Source of the DNA: Natrinema sp. HArc-T2
GTDB lineage: Archaea; Halobacteriota; Halobacteria; Halobacteriales; Natrialbaceae
Reading direction: 5' to 3'
NCBI RefSeq assembly: GCF_041821085.1
Contig: NZ_JBGUAZ010000009.1
Coordinates: forward strand, 1-64,000
Length of the DNA stretch: 64,000 bases
The stretch's first letter is position 1; each line of letters starts with the position of its first letter. The position numbers and the translations under genes were made by a program. Below, one piece after another: positions 44,331-54,133 of this stretch. The notes below the pieces were generated by a model that worked only from the letters and a program-made list of their open reading frames with translations, searched no databases and was not told the origin of the DNA.

Positions 44331-45296
44331 ATGGTGCGGCCAACGCAGCAGCGCGAACGCGACCAGATGTCGGTAACGGAAGCCGACGAAAATGAGAGTG
44401 AAGAGCAGACATGTCCTGAATGCGATTCAGGCGCTCTCGTTGCTAGCAACGATAGTAACGAAATCATTTGTGAGGAGTGCGGCCTCGTTATCGAAGAGCA
44501 AAATATCGACCACGGGCCAGAATGGCGCGCGTTCAATCATGCCGAACGGCAGAACAAAAGCCGGGTTGGTGCACCCACAACCCAGACGATGCACGACAAA
44601 GGGTTGACCACCCAGATTGACTGGAAAAATAAGGACGCACACGGAAGGTCAATCTCCTCAAAAAAGCGTAATCAGTTACATCGACTGCGTAAGTGGCAAG
44701 AACGGATTCGAACCAAGGATGCAGGTGAACGAAACCTCCAGTTTGCGCTTTCGGAAATTGATCGCATGGCGTCGGCACTCGGTGTCCCCCGTTCTGTCCG
44801 GGAGGTCTCATCAGTGATCTACCGACAAGCGCTCAGCAATGACTTGATTCGTGGACGGTCTATCGAGGGCGTCGCCACGAGCTGTCTCTACGCTGGCTGT
44901 CGCCAAGAGGGGATTCCGCGGAGTCTTGAAGAGGTGACTGAAGTCTCTCGCGTTGGGAAGAAAGAAATCGGGCGCACATATCGCTATATCGCCAAGGAAC
45001 TCTCCCTCGAGATGAAACCAGCCGACCCCAAAGAGTACGTCCCGCGGTTTTGTTCTGACCTCGAGGTGAGTGAAGAAGTGAAGATGAAGGCGATCGAAAT
45101 TATCGATGAGTCTGCTGAACAGGGTCTGCTTTCAGGGAAGTCGCCAACGGGATTTGCGGCAGCAGCCATTTATGCGGCATCGCTTCTCTGTAACGAGAAA
45201 AAGACCCAAAAGGAAGTTGCTGAGGTTGCGCAGGTGACTGAGGTGACCATCCGAAATCGGTATCAAGAACAGATCGAAGCGATGGGTCTCAACTGA
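44331..45296 (+). CDS. tfb: Transcription initiation factor TFB
   Basis: 321-aa TFB, the archaeal TFIIB. N-terminal zinc ribbon C28-x2-C31 and C47-x2-C50 (TCPECDSG...ICEECG), B-reader-like region with [11 protein letters not shown], then two cyclin-like repeats (about 120-215 and 225-320; [17 protein letters not shown] and [16 protein letters not shown]). Haloarchaea carry several TFBs, and plasmid-borne paralogs can redirect promoter choice under stress. Full length, so probably functional. Confidence 0.95.
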   Translation: MVRPTQQRERDQMSVTEADENESEEQTCPECDSGALVASNDSNEIICEECGLVIEEQNIDHGPEWRAFNHAERQNKSRVGAPTTQTMHDKGLTTQIDWKNKDAHGRSISSKKRNQLHRLRKWQERIRTKDAGERNLQFALSEIDRMASALGVPRSVREVSSVIYRQALSNDLIRGRSIEGVATSCLYAGCRQEGIPRSLEEVTEVSRVGKKEIGRTYRYIAKELSLEMKPADPKEYVPRFCSDLEVSEEVKMKAIEIIDESAEQGLLSGKSPTGFAAAAIYAASLLCNEKKTQKEVAEVAQVTEVTIRNRYQEQIEAMGLN

Positions 45297-45356
45297 CACT
45301 GAGGCTGAGGACGAAATACACCACTGCTACGAAACGACTGACTGCTGCCAGACCGG

Positions 45357-45911
45357 CTACTCGTTGGCCGCGAGCTCGTCAAGAACACGGTCACCGAACG
45401 CAACCACGAGTAATGCGCCGACCAGATCGAAGACAATGTCCAAGAACGTGTCTTTCCGGCCGTACGTGACGAGTATCGGCTCGAGATCCAGGCGTTTCGC
45501 CGTTGCGTGAATAGCATACTCGATGGTTTCCCAGACAAGCCCTAAACTAATGACGGCGGCAACGACTCGTGGGCCAGGATCGCGCCCCTTCCTGCGACTG
45601 ACCACATAGACGATTCCGGCCAGAATCGACGAGGAATGTGCGTGTGTAAGGTGATCCCACCACCAGACGTCGTCATAGGGACCGAGCATGCCGACAGCAT
45701 GAGTAACCATTGCAGTGTTCACATAGGCTCGCTGCCACGGCTTGAGTTTAACACCATACGCACGCGTGACGACCGTGGGAAGGTATGTGCCGATCGCCGC
45801 AACGACAGCATTGACAACGGCGCCTAGATTCCGGCGTCGGAGTCCGACGAGGAATACCGTGAGCAGCGTATATCTAGCCTCACGACCCACTCCCTGTTCA
45901 GCTGTCGACAT
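45357..45911 (-). CDS. DUF2238-like membrane protein
   Basis: 184-aa protein with about four to five membrane helices. WWWDHLTHAHSSSILAGIVY and GLVWETIEYAIHA are the conserved histidine/Glu-containing segments of the YjdF/DUF2238 group, and the C-terminus has a DTFLDIVFDLVGALLV helix. Function of the family is not established. Convergent to tfb with a 60-bp gap. Confidence 0.75.
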   Translation of the reverse strand: MSTAEQGVGREARYTLLTVFLVGLRRRNLGAVVNAVVAAIGTYLPTVVTRAYGVKLKPWQRAYVNTAMVTHAVGMLGPYDDVWWWDHLTHAHSSSILAGIVYVVSRRKGRDPGPRVVAAVISLGLVWETIEYAIHATAKRLDLEPILVTYGRKDTFLDIVFDLVGALLVVAFGDRVLDELAANE

Positions 45912-46410
45912 CTTCTGTATACAATAGACTGACTACTCGGGCCATATAGCAGTATCGCCCCGGAGACGGACCCAGACGCCTCGGACAGTCTCAGTTAGTA
46001 CTCGTCCATCGTTCTCAGTGACAGTCATAGACTCTCGATGCATGCTGACGACGATCTAGAACTGATTTCATCACGGTTGATACGTGGGCCTGCTTGCGAT
46101 TACCGTAGCTCGATACTGAGGAAGAGCCGCTAGTGAGGACTCCTAGTTTTAAGTGATATCCATGACTATCAGTGAGGCAAGAAGATCGGAGAATATACCC
46201 ACCGCTCATCGGTTTGGGTCGCGGGGGCGTCAATTCGCCCCCTCGAGTTGGCTACTCAATCCTGCGACCCGGATCGACATAAAAGTTCGCCTCTCGAGGA
46301 GCCATTGCTCTGTCCAGCATGATATCTCGTTTCCTTCGAGAGTCGTCTCTCCCCCCAGCAGCATCGTGACTTGACCGACAACCAGCAGTACACGACCACA
46401 ACGACCCTCC
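45912..46410. other. Intergenic region
   Basis: No gene. Contains the G/C hairpin GGGGGCGTCAATTCGCCCCC (46223-46242). Short ORFs on both strands overlap the next gene only as shadows. Confidence 0.4.
46223..46242. terminator. GC-rich hairpin
   Basis: Seven-bp perfect stem GGGGGCG/CGCCCCC with a six-base loop. No T-run follows on the plus strand, so terminator function is uncertain; it may be a leftover IS end. Confidence 0.35.
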
Positions 46411-47310
46411 ATGACAATTGGAAAAGATCCGGACGCAGTTGACGCAGAAACGCCCACTGATCACGACGTTGCCGCCGCTCTTGGCTTCGACAGCGTCGAT
46501 ACGCACACCAGCACTGATCCAACGGCCGACGACGGTGATGATGAACTCCCGAGTCGCGCAGAGATGTGGACCATCATCCAAGAGCAGTCACAGACGATCG
46601 ACCGCCTCGAGGAGCGTGTCGACGAACTCCAGCAGGAACAAAACCGCGCCGATCGCAACCGAAAGGAGATCGCCAGTCAACTCCATGAAATCACCGAGTC
46701 GGTTGCCGAAACCGACGAGACGGCTGACCAAGCAAAAGAAATTGCGAAGACTGCGAACGCAAACGCTGAGCAGGCCAAGTCGATCGCCGAAACCGGTGAG
46801 ACCGCGTTCGACCGCGAGGATCCAGAGGAACTGCCCGGCGGCATCGAACCCTCGAGCAGTCCATTGGATTTCCTTGCGAACTGCCGCCAGCACCGCGTCA
46901 AAAAACACCTCGTCGACAAGGGGATGACGCGGAAGAACCGATTCCGGGCACTCCTTGTAATGAAGCGCTGGGACGAGTTCGCAACCAAGCGCACGAACGG
47001 GAGCGGAATTTTCTGGACACGAGACGATGTCCAGGATGCGCTCACTGCAATCCTCGGAAAGCGTCCCCACGCACAGACACTCAAACGCGTGTGGGACGAG
47101 ATGGTTGCGCTCGGAAGTTCGGACATCGATGTCACCGAGCGTCGTGTTTCTGCGAAACAGACTCCAACGGAGATCATCGCGATGGACATCGAGACTGCTG
47201 AGGGACTGCTCGAGGCCCGCTATCACCATCTCGAATTGCTCGACTCGGATGGACAGGTCACTGGTGGCGTCACACCCGTTGTGACTCAGAACGACAGGGC
47301 AGAGGTGTGA
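46411..47310 (+). CDS. Haloarchaeal plasmid hypothetical, coiled coil plus winged-helix-like C-terminus
   Basis: 299-aa protein. Residues 1-45 are acidic; about 50-140 form a heptad-rich coiled coil (EEQSQTIDRLEERVDELQQE with later AKTANANAEQAKSI). The C-terminal half (about 160-250) is basic and helical (HRVKKHLVDKGMTRKNRF and DDVQDALTAILGKRPHAQTL, then KRVWDEMVAL), resembling a winged helix. Related proteins are usual on haloarchaeal plasmids. Possible DNA-bridging or partition-linked role; inferred. Confidence 0.65.
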   Translation: MTIGKDPDAVDAETPTDHDVAAALGFDSVDTHTSTDPTADDGDDELPSRAEMWTIIQEQSQTIDRLEERVDELQQEQNRADRNRKEIASQLHEITESVAETDETADQAKEIAKTANANAEQAKSIAETGETAFDREDPEELPGGIEPSSSPLDFLANCRQHRVKKHLVDKGMTRKNRFRALLVMKRWDEFATKRTNGSGIFWTRDDVQDALTAILGKRPHAQTLKRVWDEMVALGSSDIDVTERRVSAKQTPTEIIAMDIETAEGLLEARYHHLELLDSDGQVTGGVTPVVTQNDRAEV

Positions 47311-48134
47311 GAAAGCGGTTGACTTCATCCCGAGAGGGAGCATCTATCTAACGAGCACAACGAACGGATCTGGTCGTCGTCGGACCACGACGACGTCGCC
47401 GCTACCAATAGCCGCAGGTGTAAGAGACGATCGTCCCTTTCAGAGACAGTATTTGTTCCTCTAACGCTGGTTATGGAGGTTCGGCTTTGGACCTACTCAC
47501 AACGGGTGTGATCATGACCGGTCAGTTGTGATCCGCACGATCGCACTTTCACAGGAGAAGATCATTGTGAGATAGGCATGATGAGCCCCTGATCAACAGA
47601 ATCCCATGTATCACTGGGTAATATTGTGGAAAGTGAGGGGAATTGATATGAATTCAATCAAAACGGTGACTTGGGCGTGGGGAGAGGCTGTGAGGAACCC
47701 GTCCTCACGCTCTGTCAGAGGCACATCTCAGGCACATGGACCGTGTCGAATACTCGTCTCCACACGAGTCGTCTGGGACAAACAGTACAACTTGGAGGAG
47801 TGGGAGTGGCGTTCGGTGACTCCGTCGATACCCTGTCTCGAGAAGTGGTTTCTAGTCTGAGCGTGTTACTCAACGAGTTCTGCCTGATCTTTGACGGAGA
47901 GTTCTTGGTCACATCGTAAAGCCGTCTCGAGTGTGCCGCTGAGAGTCGCAGCGGCATCTTGCTACAGACAGTGATACTGCGTTAGAATGGCGTGCACTAA
48001 GTGCACGTAGTTTAGTTACCGTTAGAGAACGGCACTATCGGACCGCCTACTCACTCACGGCTCGAAACTCTATATCGTTTTGAAATAGCACCAATTTATA
48101 TCTTGACAACCCACCTATTAGGTGTATAATTCCA
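47311..48134. other. Long intergenic region with dyads and a degenerate TnpB-end motif
   Basis: No convincing gene. ORFs in 47606-47957 lack protein-like composition. GTGTGATCATGACCGGTCAG near 47506 has dyad symmetry, and CGTGCAC TAA GTGCACG (47991-48007) is a 7-bp inverted repeat. GACCGCCTACTCACTCACGG (48041-48060) looks like a worn reverse copy of the TnpB scaffold end. AT-rich 48075-48120 is probably the promoter of the next gene. Confidence 0.4.
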
Positions 48135-48371
48135 ATGACGGATTCAATCTCTTCGGACATTAATTTGTCCGATAACGGCGAGAGTATGGCCGATCTTGTT
48201 GAAATAATTCAGCAGCATGAGAAGAAATTGAGTGACCTTGAAGAAAACTATGTTCCCACAGTCGTTGTAAGAAAGGTATTACTCGAATATGGAATTGACC
48301 CTAACACTGTTGATGAAATCGTTGGAACAATCGAAGAAGTTGACGAGCAGTGGGGTGGTGACAATGTGTGA
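48135..48371 (+). CDS. Small acidic hypothetical protein
   Basis: 78-aa protein, lower in G+C than its neighbours, helical (LVEIIQQHEKKLSDLEENY) with an Asp/Glu-rich C-terminus. Start ATG at 48135, about 10 bp after an AT-rich promoter-like segment. Its stop overlaps the start of a 30-codon Cys-rich ORF. No family recognised. Lower G+C could mean separate acquisition. Confidence 0.6.
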   Translation: MTDSISSDINLSDNGESMADLVEIIQQHEKKLSDLEENYVPTVVVRKVLLEYGIDPNTVDEIVGTIEEVDEQWGGDNV

Positions 48372-48456
48372 CTGTGGCTATCAATGCTGTCAGCGTGTTC
48401 AGGAACTTGGTCGCGTCGCAAAGCCGTCTCGAACCCGCTCGTTTGTTTCAGTGTAG
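48364..48456 (+). CDS. Tiny Cys-rich ORF
   Basis: 30 aa, MCDCGYQCCQRVQELGRVAK and about ten more. Overlaps the stop of the 78-aa gene (ATGTGTGA). The CxCxxxCC pattern could bind metal or could be a broken larger gene. Weak. Confidence 0.3.
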   Translation: MCDCGYQCCQRVQELGRVAKPSRTRSFVSV

Positions 48457-48571
48457 AACGCTCCTCGAGTCATCTTGGCGAACGCCTTCACAGCACGACC
48501 GGCGGCCGAATATAGTCGAGCGATAGCCAGCAAACCCAAGTACGGCGTCGGTCGTAGACGTTTGTAGTTGC

Positions 48572-49984
48572 ATGCGCCTGACGTTCGATGATGGAACGCT
48601 GCTACTTGAGGACGCACCCGATAGTGTTCCCTACGCCGAGTGGGACGATCGCGTCGACGAGTATCGAGCGCAGGCCTATCGCTATCACGACCTCCATCAG
48701 TGGGCAGTTCCCTCCAGTCGCGACCAGCAGACCCTCGCGCAGGCCACGATGGCTAGCGAACCTCTTGAAGACGATGCTAGAGCCTACAGTGACCTTGCCC
48801 TCTCACCTGCCGTCGCGATCGAACCTCGAGGCTACCAGCAAGCCGCCCTCGAGGCCTGGATCGATCACGACCGTCGGGGGAGTGTCGTCCTCCCGACCGG
48901 CAGTGGGAAAACTTTCCTCGCGATCCAGTCGATTGCCGACGCCGGCGTCAGTACGCTCGTGGTCGTTCCCACGATCGATCTGCTCAACCAGTGGCATGCG
49001 ACGCTCACTAACGCGTTCGGAGACCAGCTTCCTGACGATGTCGGCGTTCTTGGTGGCGGCAGCCACACAATCACCGATCTGACGGTGACGACATACGATT
49101 CGGCCTATCGGTACATCAACGAGTACGGCGACCGGTTCGGTCTGTTGGTCGTCGACGAGGTCCATAACTTACCTGCCCCCACCTACCAACAGATCCCTGA
49201 GATGACGATCGCACCCTATCGGCTCGGATTGACTGCCACCTACGAACGAGCTGACGACCAACACGAGGTCCTCGACGAGTTACTTGGTCCCGTCGTCTAC
49301 AAGGAAGATGTCGACGAACTCACCGGCGAGTACCTCAGCGATTACGAGACGATTCACCTCGAGGTTGAGCTTACCACCGACGAGCGCGATCAGTACGAAG
49401 AGGAATACCAGCTGTATCGCGACTACGTCGACTCCCATGACTTCGACATTTGGAAGGAACGGGGCTACCAGGAGTTCCTCAAGCGCAGTTCCTACGATCC
49501 ACAGGGACGACGAGCTCTAGTCGCCAAACAGCGGGCCGAAGAGATCGCTCGAACTGCTGAGAAAAAACTCGAAACCCTGGATAACCTCCTGAAACGCCAC
49601 CACGACGACCGGACGATCATCTTCACAGCGAATAATGACTTCGCCTACGAGATTTCCCAGGAGTTCATCATCCCGTGTATTACTCACCAAACGGCTACCG
49701 AGGAACGCACAGACCTTCTCGACCGATTCCGGACCGGGGAGTACTCGATGCTCGTGACCTCACAGGTCCTCGACGAGGGTATCGACGTACCGGCGGCGAA
49801 CGTCGGGATCATCCTCTCGGGAAGTGCCTCGAAACGTCAGTACGCCCAGCGGCTTGGGCGGATCCTTCGCCCGACTGACGACCGCCAGCCAGCACGCCTC
49901 TACGAGATCATCGCGGCCAATACCAAGGAAACGTATGTCTCTCAACACCGTCGCCAAGGGGTAGGAACCGATGCTGACAGCTGA
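48572..49984 (+). CDS. rad25: XPB/Rad25-family DNA helicase, copy 2
   Basis: 470-aa paralog of 4227-5645, closely similar in the helicase core but more diverged in residues 45-75. Walker A is PTGSGKT; motif II is DEVH where copy 1 has DEEH. GLTATYERADD and QRLGRILRP follow. Start MRLTFDDGTLLLEDAP at 48572. It overlaps the next gene by 14 nt, exactly as in copy 1. Both copies look intact. Together the two pairs suggest the operon travels with haloarchaeal plasmids. Confidence 0.93.
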   Translation: MRLTFDDGTLLLEDAPDSVPYAEWDDRVDEYRAQAYRYHDLHQWAVPSSRDQQTLAQATMASEPLEDDARAYSDLALSPAVAIEPRGYQQAALEAWIDHDRRGSVVLPTGSGKTFLAIQSIADAGVSTLVVVPTIDLLNQWHATLTNAFGDQLPDDVGVLGGGSHTITDLTVTTYDSAYRYINEYGDRFGLLVVDEVHNLPAPTYQQIPEMTIAPYRLGLTATYERADDQHEVLDELLGPVVYKEDVDELTGEYLSDYETIHLEVELTTDERDQYEEEYQLYRDYVDSHDFDIWKERGYQEFLKRSSYDPQGRRALVAKQRAEEIARTAEKKLETLDNLLKRHHDDRTIIFTANNDFAYEISQEFIIPCITHQTATEERTDLLDRFRTGEYSMLVTSQVLDEGIDVPAANVGIILSGSASKRQYAQRLGRILRPTDDRQPARLYEIIAANTKETYVSQHRRQGVGTDADS

Positions 49985-51335
49985 TCTCGCTCGCTCGCGC
50001 ACGCGAAACGGATCTGTTGAGCCACTGTTTATTGATCCTGCCAAGCCCCAGTATCGGGAGACGGCCCAGGAACTCATCGACATCTTCGAAGGTCATCTGG
50101 GCGAACCCAAGGGTGACCTCGAGGAGACGATCGACCAGCTGACGATCGCCGATACGGATTACAAGATCGTACAGGGGCTGGCGAAACTCCTCACAGACGA
50201 GTGTGAGTTCGAGACAGTGGCTGCGACTGATCCCCAGGAGATCCGTCAGGCACTGTTCGCGAAGGCCAACGAGTCGTATCCGATCGTCCGCCAGCCCACC
50301 CTGGGAGACGATACGCAACGCCTCGAGGTCTACAGTGCTGTCGCCGACCAGCTCGGAATTAGTCTCGAAGAGTGTTACCGAGGGATGTACGCCGACCTCG
50401 AGGACAATATGCTGCTGGTTCGATTCGGCGATCTGTGCGTTGACGAATACACCGATGAGGGCCGTTCGTCAACGACCCGCCTGACCGGGGATAGCGAGGA
50501 GACATACGCTGAGGACACGATCAGCGTTGACTGGCTTCTCACGCGGTACAATCTCGCGCTGGCTCAGGCGGTCCTGTACGACGCAACGCAGATGCGGATC
50601 CGTGTGTGGGACCACTTCAACACGGTGTTCAGCTACGTCAAGTTGTTCGGGTTGATGCACCGAATCTATCCAATTGACGAAACCGGCGAGCGGGTCGACT
50701 CGACGGATGTCGCTGCAGGCTACGAAGCAATTCTGGATGGGCCTGCGTCGTTGTTCTCGAAATCCCGGAAGTACGGTATTCGGATGGCGAATTTCCTGCC
50801 AGCACTGCCGCTGTGTGACCGCTGGGAGATGACGGCGGAAGTCCTTGATGGGGACGGAGGATCGACAAACAGTGGATCACTGACGTTCGAACTCGACCAG
50901 ACCGATGGATTGTCCTCTCACTACAGCGCCCAGGACGAGTTCGACAGCGATCTTGAGCGAACACTGGCCCAGAAGTGGGAACGGGCGACCACCGACTGGG
51001 AGTTACGTCGCGAGGACGACGTGCTGGATTTGGGTGCCGAGGTGATGATCCCCGACTTCGCAGTTGAGCATCCAGACGGCCGACGGGCAATCCTCGAGAT
51101 CGTGGGCTTCTGGACGCCCGAGTACCTCGAGGAGAAGCTCGCGAAGATCGAGGCCGCCGAACTTGACCATCTCCTGATCGCGGTTTCTGATCGACTCGAC
51201 TGTTCGGCGACCGATGTCGAGAAGGTGAGCGATCAGGTGTTGAGGTTCAAGTCCGGAATTCATGTCTACGATGTTGTTGATCTTGCCGAGGAGTATGCCC
51301 TCGAGACAGATGGACAAAAGTTCCATTCAGAGTAA
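49971..51335 (+). CDS. bax1: Bax1-like nuclease (DUF790), copy 2
   Basis: 454-aa paralog of the 2909-4240 gene, starting MLTADLARSRTRNG. The nuclease-like region MIPDFAVEHPDGRRAILE and VGFWTPEYLEEKLAKIE is conserved. Slightly longer C-terminus. Encoded with XPB copy 2 as an overlapping operon and followed by a winged-helix/PemK unit on the other strand. Role with XPB as for copy 1; the duplicate may differ in target or regulation. Confidence 0.9.
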   Translation: MLTADLARSRTRNGSVEPLFIDPAKPQYRETAQELIDIFEGHLGEPKGDLEETIDQLTIADTDYKIVQGLAKLLTDECEFETVAATDPQEIRQALFAKANESYPIVRQPTLGDDTQRLEVYSAVADQLGISLEECYRGMYADLEDNMLLVRFGDLCVDEYTDEGRSSTTRLTGDSEETYAEDTISVDWLLTRYNLALAQAVLYDATQMRIRVWDHFNTVFSYVKLFGLMHRIYPIDETGERVDSTDVAAGYEAILDGPASLFSKSRKYGIRMANFLPALPLCDRWEMTAEVLDGDGGSTNSGSLTFELDQTDGLSSHYSAQDEFDSDLERTLAQKWERATTDWELRREDDVLDLGAEVMIPDFAVEHPDGRRAILEIVGFWTPEYLEEKLAKIEAAELDHLLIAVSDRLDCSATDVEKVSDQVLRFKSGIHVYDVVDLAEEYALETDGQKFHSE

Positions 51336-51579
51336 CGGTACGCGAGAAAGCTGGTATACTTTCACACATTAACACGGAGTGAAGGTCACGCATCGGCGCA
51401 TTTGAACTCGGCGGGCAGCGTGACGATCACCGCTGTCTGTGGTTCGGTTTCGACTTTCTGGATCGTGTGGCGACGGGACTCCGTGTTCGCCGAGTGATTT
51501 CGCTTGGTTTGGCAATCAAGAAACCAAAGTCCCTACTCTAGACGTGTTTGAGACACAGCCAAAATATTTGAGAATGCCG

Positions 51580-51933
51580 CTACTGAAGCTCTTCAACGAG
51601 TGCAGCAACCGTCTCATCGACGAGATCTCCGGCAAGACGTCCCTGCCAGAAGTCGATATCCTCGTGGTCAATGGATTGAACGCCCCACGGGACGATCCGA
51701 CTCTCATCCGGTGTCCTGCCACGAAGCCAGCTCTCCTCAGGAATGGCAATGAGGCCATCCATCCAGGACCTTGACGTTAGGGTTACTGCGATATATTGCT
51801 CGCCGTAGAATGGACGTCCCTCGTGGTTCTAGAGAATGAGCCAAGGCCGAGCGTCCTCGTCACGTTTGAATGGGTCATCGCCGTAGACGACATCGCCCCG
51901 TTCGAAAACAGGGGCTGCTTCTTCGTCGGTCAC
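51580..51933 (-). pseudogene. PemK/MazF-like toxin with in-frame TAG
   Basis: Starts GTG 51933, overlapping the stop of the upstream winged-helix gene (GTGA). Codons 1-34 read VTDEEAAPVFERGDVVYGDD then PFKRDEDARPWLIL; codon 35 is TAG (51829-51831), and the frame continues NHEGRPFYGEQYIAVTLTSR to VEELQ. The protein has the MazF/PemK beta-barrel features (FERGDVVYG start, PWLIL, ITLTS-like strands, ESRIVPWGVQ). One nonsense base probably disables the toxin. Confidence 0.78.
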
Positions 51934-52301
51934 TGTTCGTCCTCGACGCTCGGGTGTGGTTTCTGAGGTGCGTGCTCGCGCCACGCCTCCTTGTCCTCGG
52001 TACCGAGTTGGTCGTTGAACAGTTCGGTCGCCCGCTCGTAGCCGCTGTATCCTTCGAGGCGCTCGGCGTCGTCGGTCACCGCCCAGTACGTTGCCTTGTG
52101 CTCGACCAGGTCGCGGTTCTTCAATCGCGAGAGAGCGGTGCTAACCGCACCCTCGTCGACGCCAATTTGAGGGGCGATCTCGCGTGCCTTGAACGCGCGC
52201 TCCTCGTTGGCGGCGAGAAACCCGAGGACCTGATCTGGGACCGAAAGATCCGCGAGCTCGTCCTCGCTCGTGTTCTCGAAGGTATCTCGGTCGATGGACA
52301 T
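51930..52301 (-). CDS. Winged-helix (MarR-like) protein paired with PemK
   Basis: 123-aa protein with a winged helix: VPDQVLGFLAANEERAFKAR, then EIAPQIGVDEGAVSTALSRL and KNRDLVEHKATYWAV. The acidic N-terminus and the downstream PemK gene overlap (GTGA) fit an antitoxin or transcription regulator of a toxin-antitoxin operon, a pairing known in haloarchaea. The toxin is broken but this gene is intact. Start ATG at 52301. Confidence 0.78.
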   Translation of the reverse strand: MSIDRDTFENTSEDELADLSVPDQVLGFLAANEERAFKAREIAPQIGVDEGAVSTALSRLKNRDLVEHKATYWAVTDDAERLEGYSGYERATELFNDQLGTEDKEAWREHAPQKPHPSVEDEQ

Positions 52302-52412
52302 CGTTGAATGGGGATACGTTATGCACTGTAAAGAGTGTTAGGAGTGAAAGCTACGAAAACACTGAAATGCTATCCACTATTCTTACACAGTTGAGCGCGT
52401 TCGCGGACGAGT

Positions 52413-52655
52413 TTGGCCATCGAGCAGACAAACCAAGCACTCTCTGAATCTGACTCTGTGCAACGAGACATCGACGCCGAGACGATCCAAGAATGGCAGA
52501 CGCTCCGCCGCAACCTTGCATTCGCGAACGCTGCTCTCTCGATCGCGAATGCCCAGCGCTTCGTTGATGGTGACCGTCACTTGACTGATGACAACGTTCC
52601 CACGCAACATCTGGATGGGGAACGTTCCTCCGAATACTCGAGTACAAGTGCTTGA
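52413..52655 (+). pseudogene. Duplicated fragment of the 27262-27852 winged-helix gene
   Basis: The first ~190 bp (52413-52602) match 27658-27845 at roughly 88 per cent, encoding EQTNQALSESDSVQRDIDAE through AQRFVDGDRHLTDD. The DNA-binding half is absent, so this is a truncated copy. It sits directly before the SWIM protein gene. Confidence 0.8.
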
Positions 52656-52694
52656 AAGACTCTATGGGGGTTCGTCTCGTTCTCGCAAGCAACC

Positions 52695-54125
52695 GTGCCA
52701 ACGTTTGGCCGAACACAATCTGGGAAATGGCACATCGTCGGGCCTGATGGATGTCGATACGGACGAGCATTTGCTGATGAGACAGAGAATTCGCCAGATA
52801 AGTCCATCACAGCAACAGATATTGTCGCATACGAACCGCCCGAATCACCAGACAGTACTCAATCTCGCTCGATGTCACTCTCCTCGAGAGAGGGTTCCCT
52901 TCTACAGGGTCAGACCACTGAGCAGCGCCTGGTCTTTCCGACTGACATTCGTGAGAAGAGCCCTGACGTGTGTGAGTCATGCCGCCTGCAACTAGAACAT
53001 CAGCAGAAGCGGCGGTCACAAGTCATCACTCAACTCAAGCGAGTGACGCCGATTCGTGACATCGATTGGGAGGTGGTTGAAGAAGAGACTAGACGTCCCT
53101 GTGACTGGTGCCGCGCCCACGAACTCACGGCATGGCACAGTAGTGACCTCAACTGTACGGTCTGTCCAGCCTGTGGTCGGATCTTCGAGACACCACTCGG
53201 TGAGCCAACTGCTGAAAATGCGCCAGAAGAAGATCTCCTGCCGGAAACGCCAACAGAGCCGATTGAACCGATTGTATTGGGAGCAACACTCCCAGACTAC
53301 GATCCTATCGAACTGGTCGGGAGCAATCGTCCACTGATCAAACACCGCGAAAAGAACAAATATGCTGAGCTGGTGCTTGAACTCGAGCGGACCGGCCATG
53401 CGTTCTCAGCCGATGGGATCGCTGCACTCGAGGAGATTCGTTCGAACTATGCAGACCAAGTTGCTGACGACACCGCCCACCAGACTGATGTCACGTTAGA
53501 GATTGGTATGACGCCGCGTACGGTAACGATCAAAGGGATATTTCCCGAGGATAGTTCATCGGTGATCGGAACGTGTTGGGATATCGTGAGCGATCCGACC
53601 AAGTGGTACCCAATCGGATGGCCGGAGCAAGGATGGATCCACCGCCGGTCAGCTGATCCCTCTATTCCTGGTGACGAGCCCGTTGTAGACGCATTTCCTC
53701 GTCTCCAAACACAGACACCATCTCAATCAGTCGATCTCGAGACGCTTCGAGAAGTAACCGAGCCAGCCCGCTATGAGCGAGGAAGCCGCTACTACGAACG
53801 TGGATCTGTGACTGATCTTGAGTACGTAGACGATACTCTCCAAGCAACAGTCCAGGGGAGCCGTCCATACGATGTCCAAGTTATACTCTCACAAGGAAGC
53901 TATGTCAGCGGCCAATGTAGCTGTCCTGATGATGCAGTGCCGTGTAAACATATCGTAGCAGCCGTGTTGGCTAGCGGTGACGTCGAAGCCGTCGGTGGTG
54001 ATCAATCGCTAGATACTCTCCTTGCAGCGGCGTCCGCTGAAGAACTTCGGAGTGTGCTTACTGAGGTCGCGGACGAAGACATAAGGCTCCGCAAGCGCCT
54101 CTATGAGGAATTTGGCGAAGACTGA
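52695..54125 (+). CDS. SWIM zinc-finger protein
   Basis: 476-aa protein with several Cys pairs. CESCRLQLEH (about residue 90), CDWCRAHEL (about 137) and CTVCPACGRIF (about 154) could form one or two zinc sites. The C-terminus has a SWIM motif CSCPDDAVPCKHIVAAVLA (about 430), a CxCx(n)CxH zinc fold that binds DNA or protein. Related domains accompany recombination/repair proteins and transposases. Start GTG at 52695; the open N-terminus beyond it is not needed. Function unknown, perhaps nucleic-acid handling together with XPB-Bax1. Confidence 0.8.
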   Translation: MPTFGRTQSGKWHIVGPDGCRYGRAFADETENSPDKSITATDIVAYEPPESPDSTQSRSMSLSSREGSLLQGQTTEQRLVFPTDIREKSPDVCESCRLQLEHQQKRRSQVITQLKRVTPIRDIDWEVVEEETRRPCDWCRAHELTAWHSSDLNCTVCPACGRIFETPLGEPTAENAPEEDLLPETPTEPIEPIVLGATLPDYDPIELVGSNRPLIKHREKNKYAELVLELERTGHAFSADGIAALEEIRSNYADQVADDTAHQTDVTLEIGMTPRTVTIKGIFPEDSSSVIGTCWDIVSDPTKWYPIGWPEQGWIHRRSADPSIPGDEPVVDAFPRLQTQTPSQSVDLETLREVTEPARYERGSRYYERGSVTDLEYVDDTLQATVQGSRPYDVQVILSQGSYVSGQCSCPDDAVPCKHIVAAVLASGDVEAVGGDQSLDTLLAAASAEELRSVLTEVADEDIRLRKRLYEEFGED

Positions 54126-54133
54126 GGAGAATA

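Noticed and set aside
47606-47957. Several 80-aa ORFs between 47606 and 47957
   Set aside because: Short, mutually overlapping, with no codon bias or motifs.
48399-48617. 72-aa minus ORF upstream of XPB copy 2 (LRPTPYLGLLAIARLYSAAG)
   Set aside because: Looks somewhat protein-like, but overlaps the XPB start and lacks a clear start; kept out for want of support.
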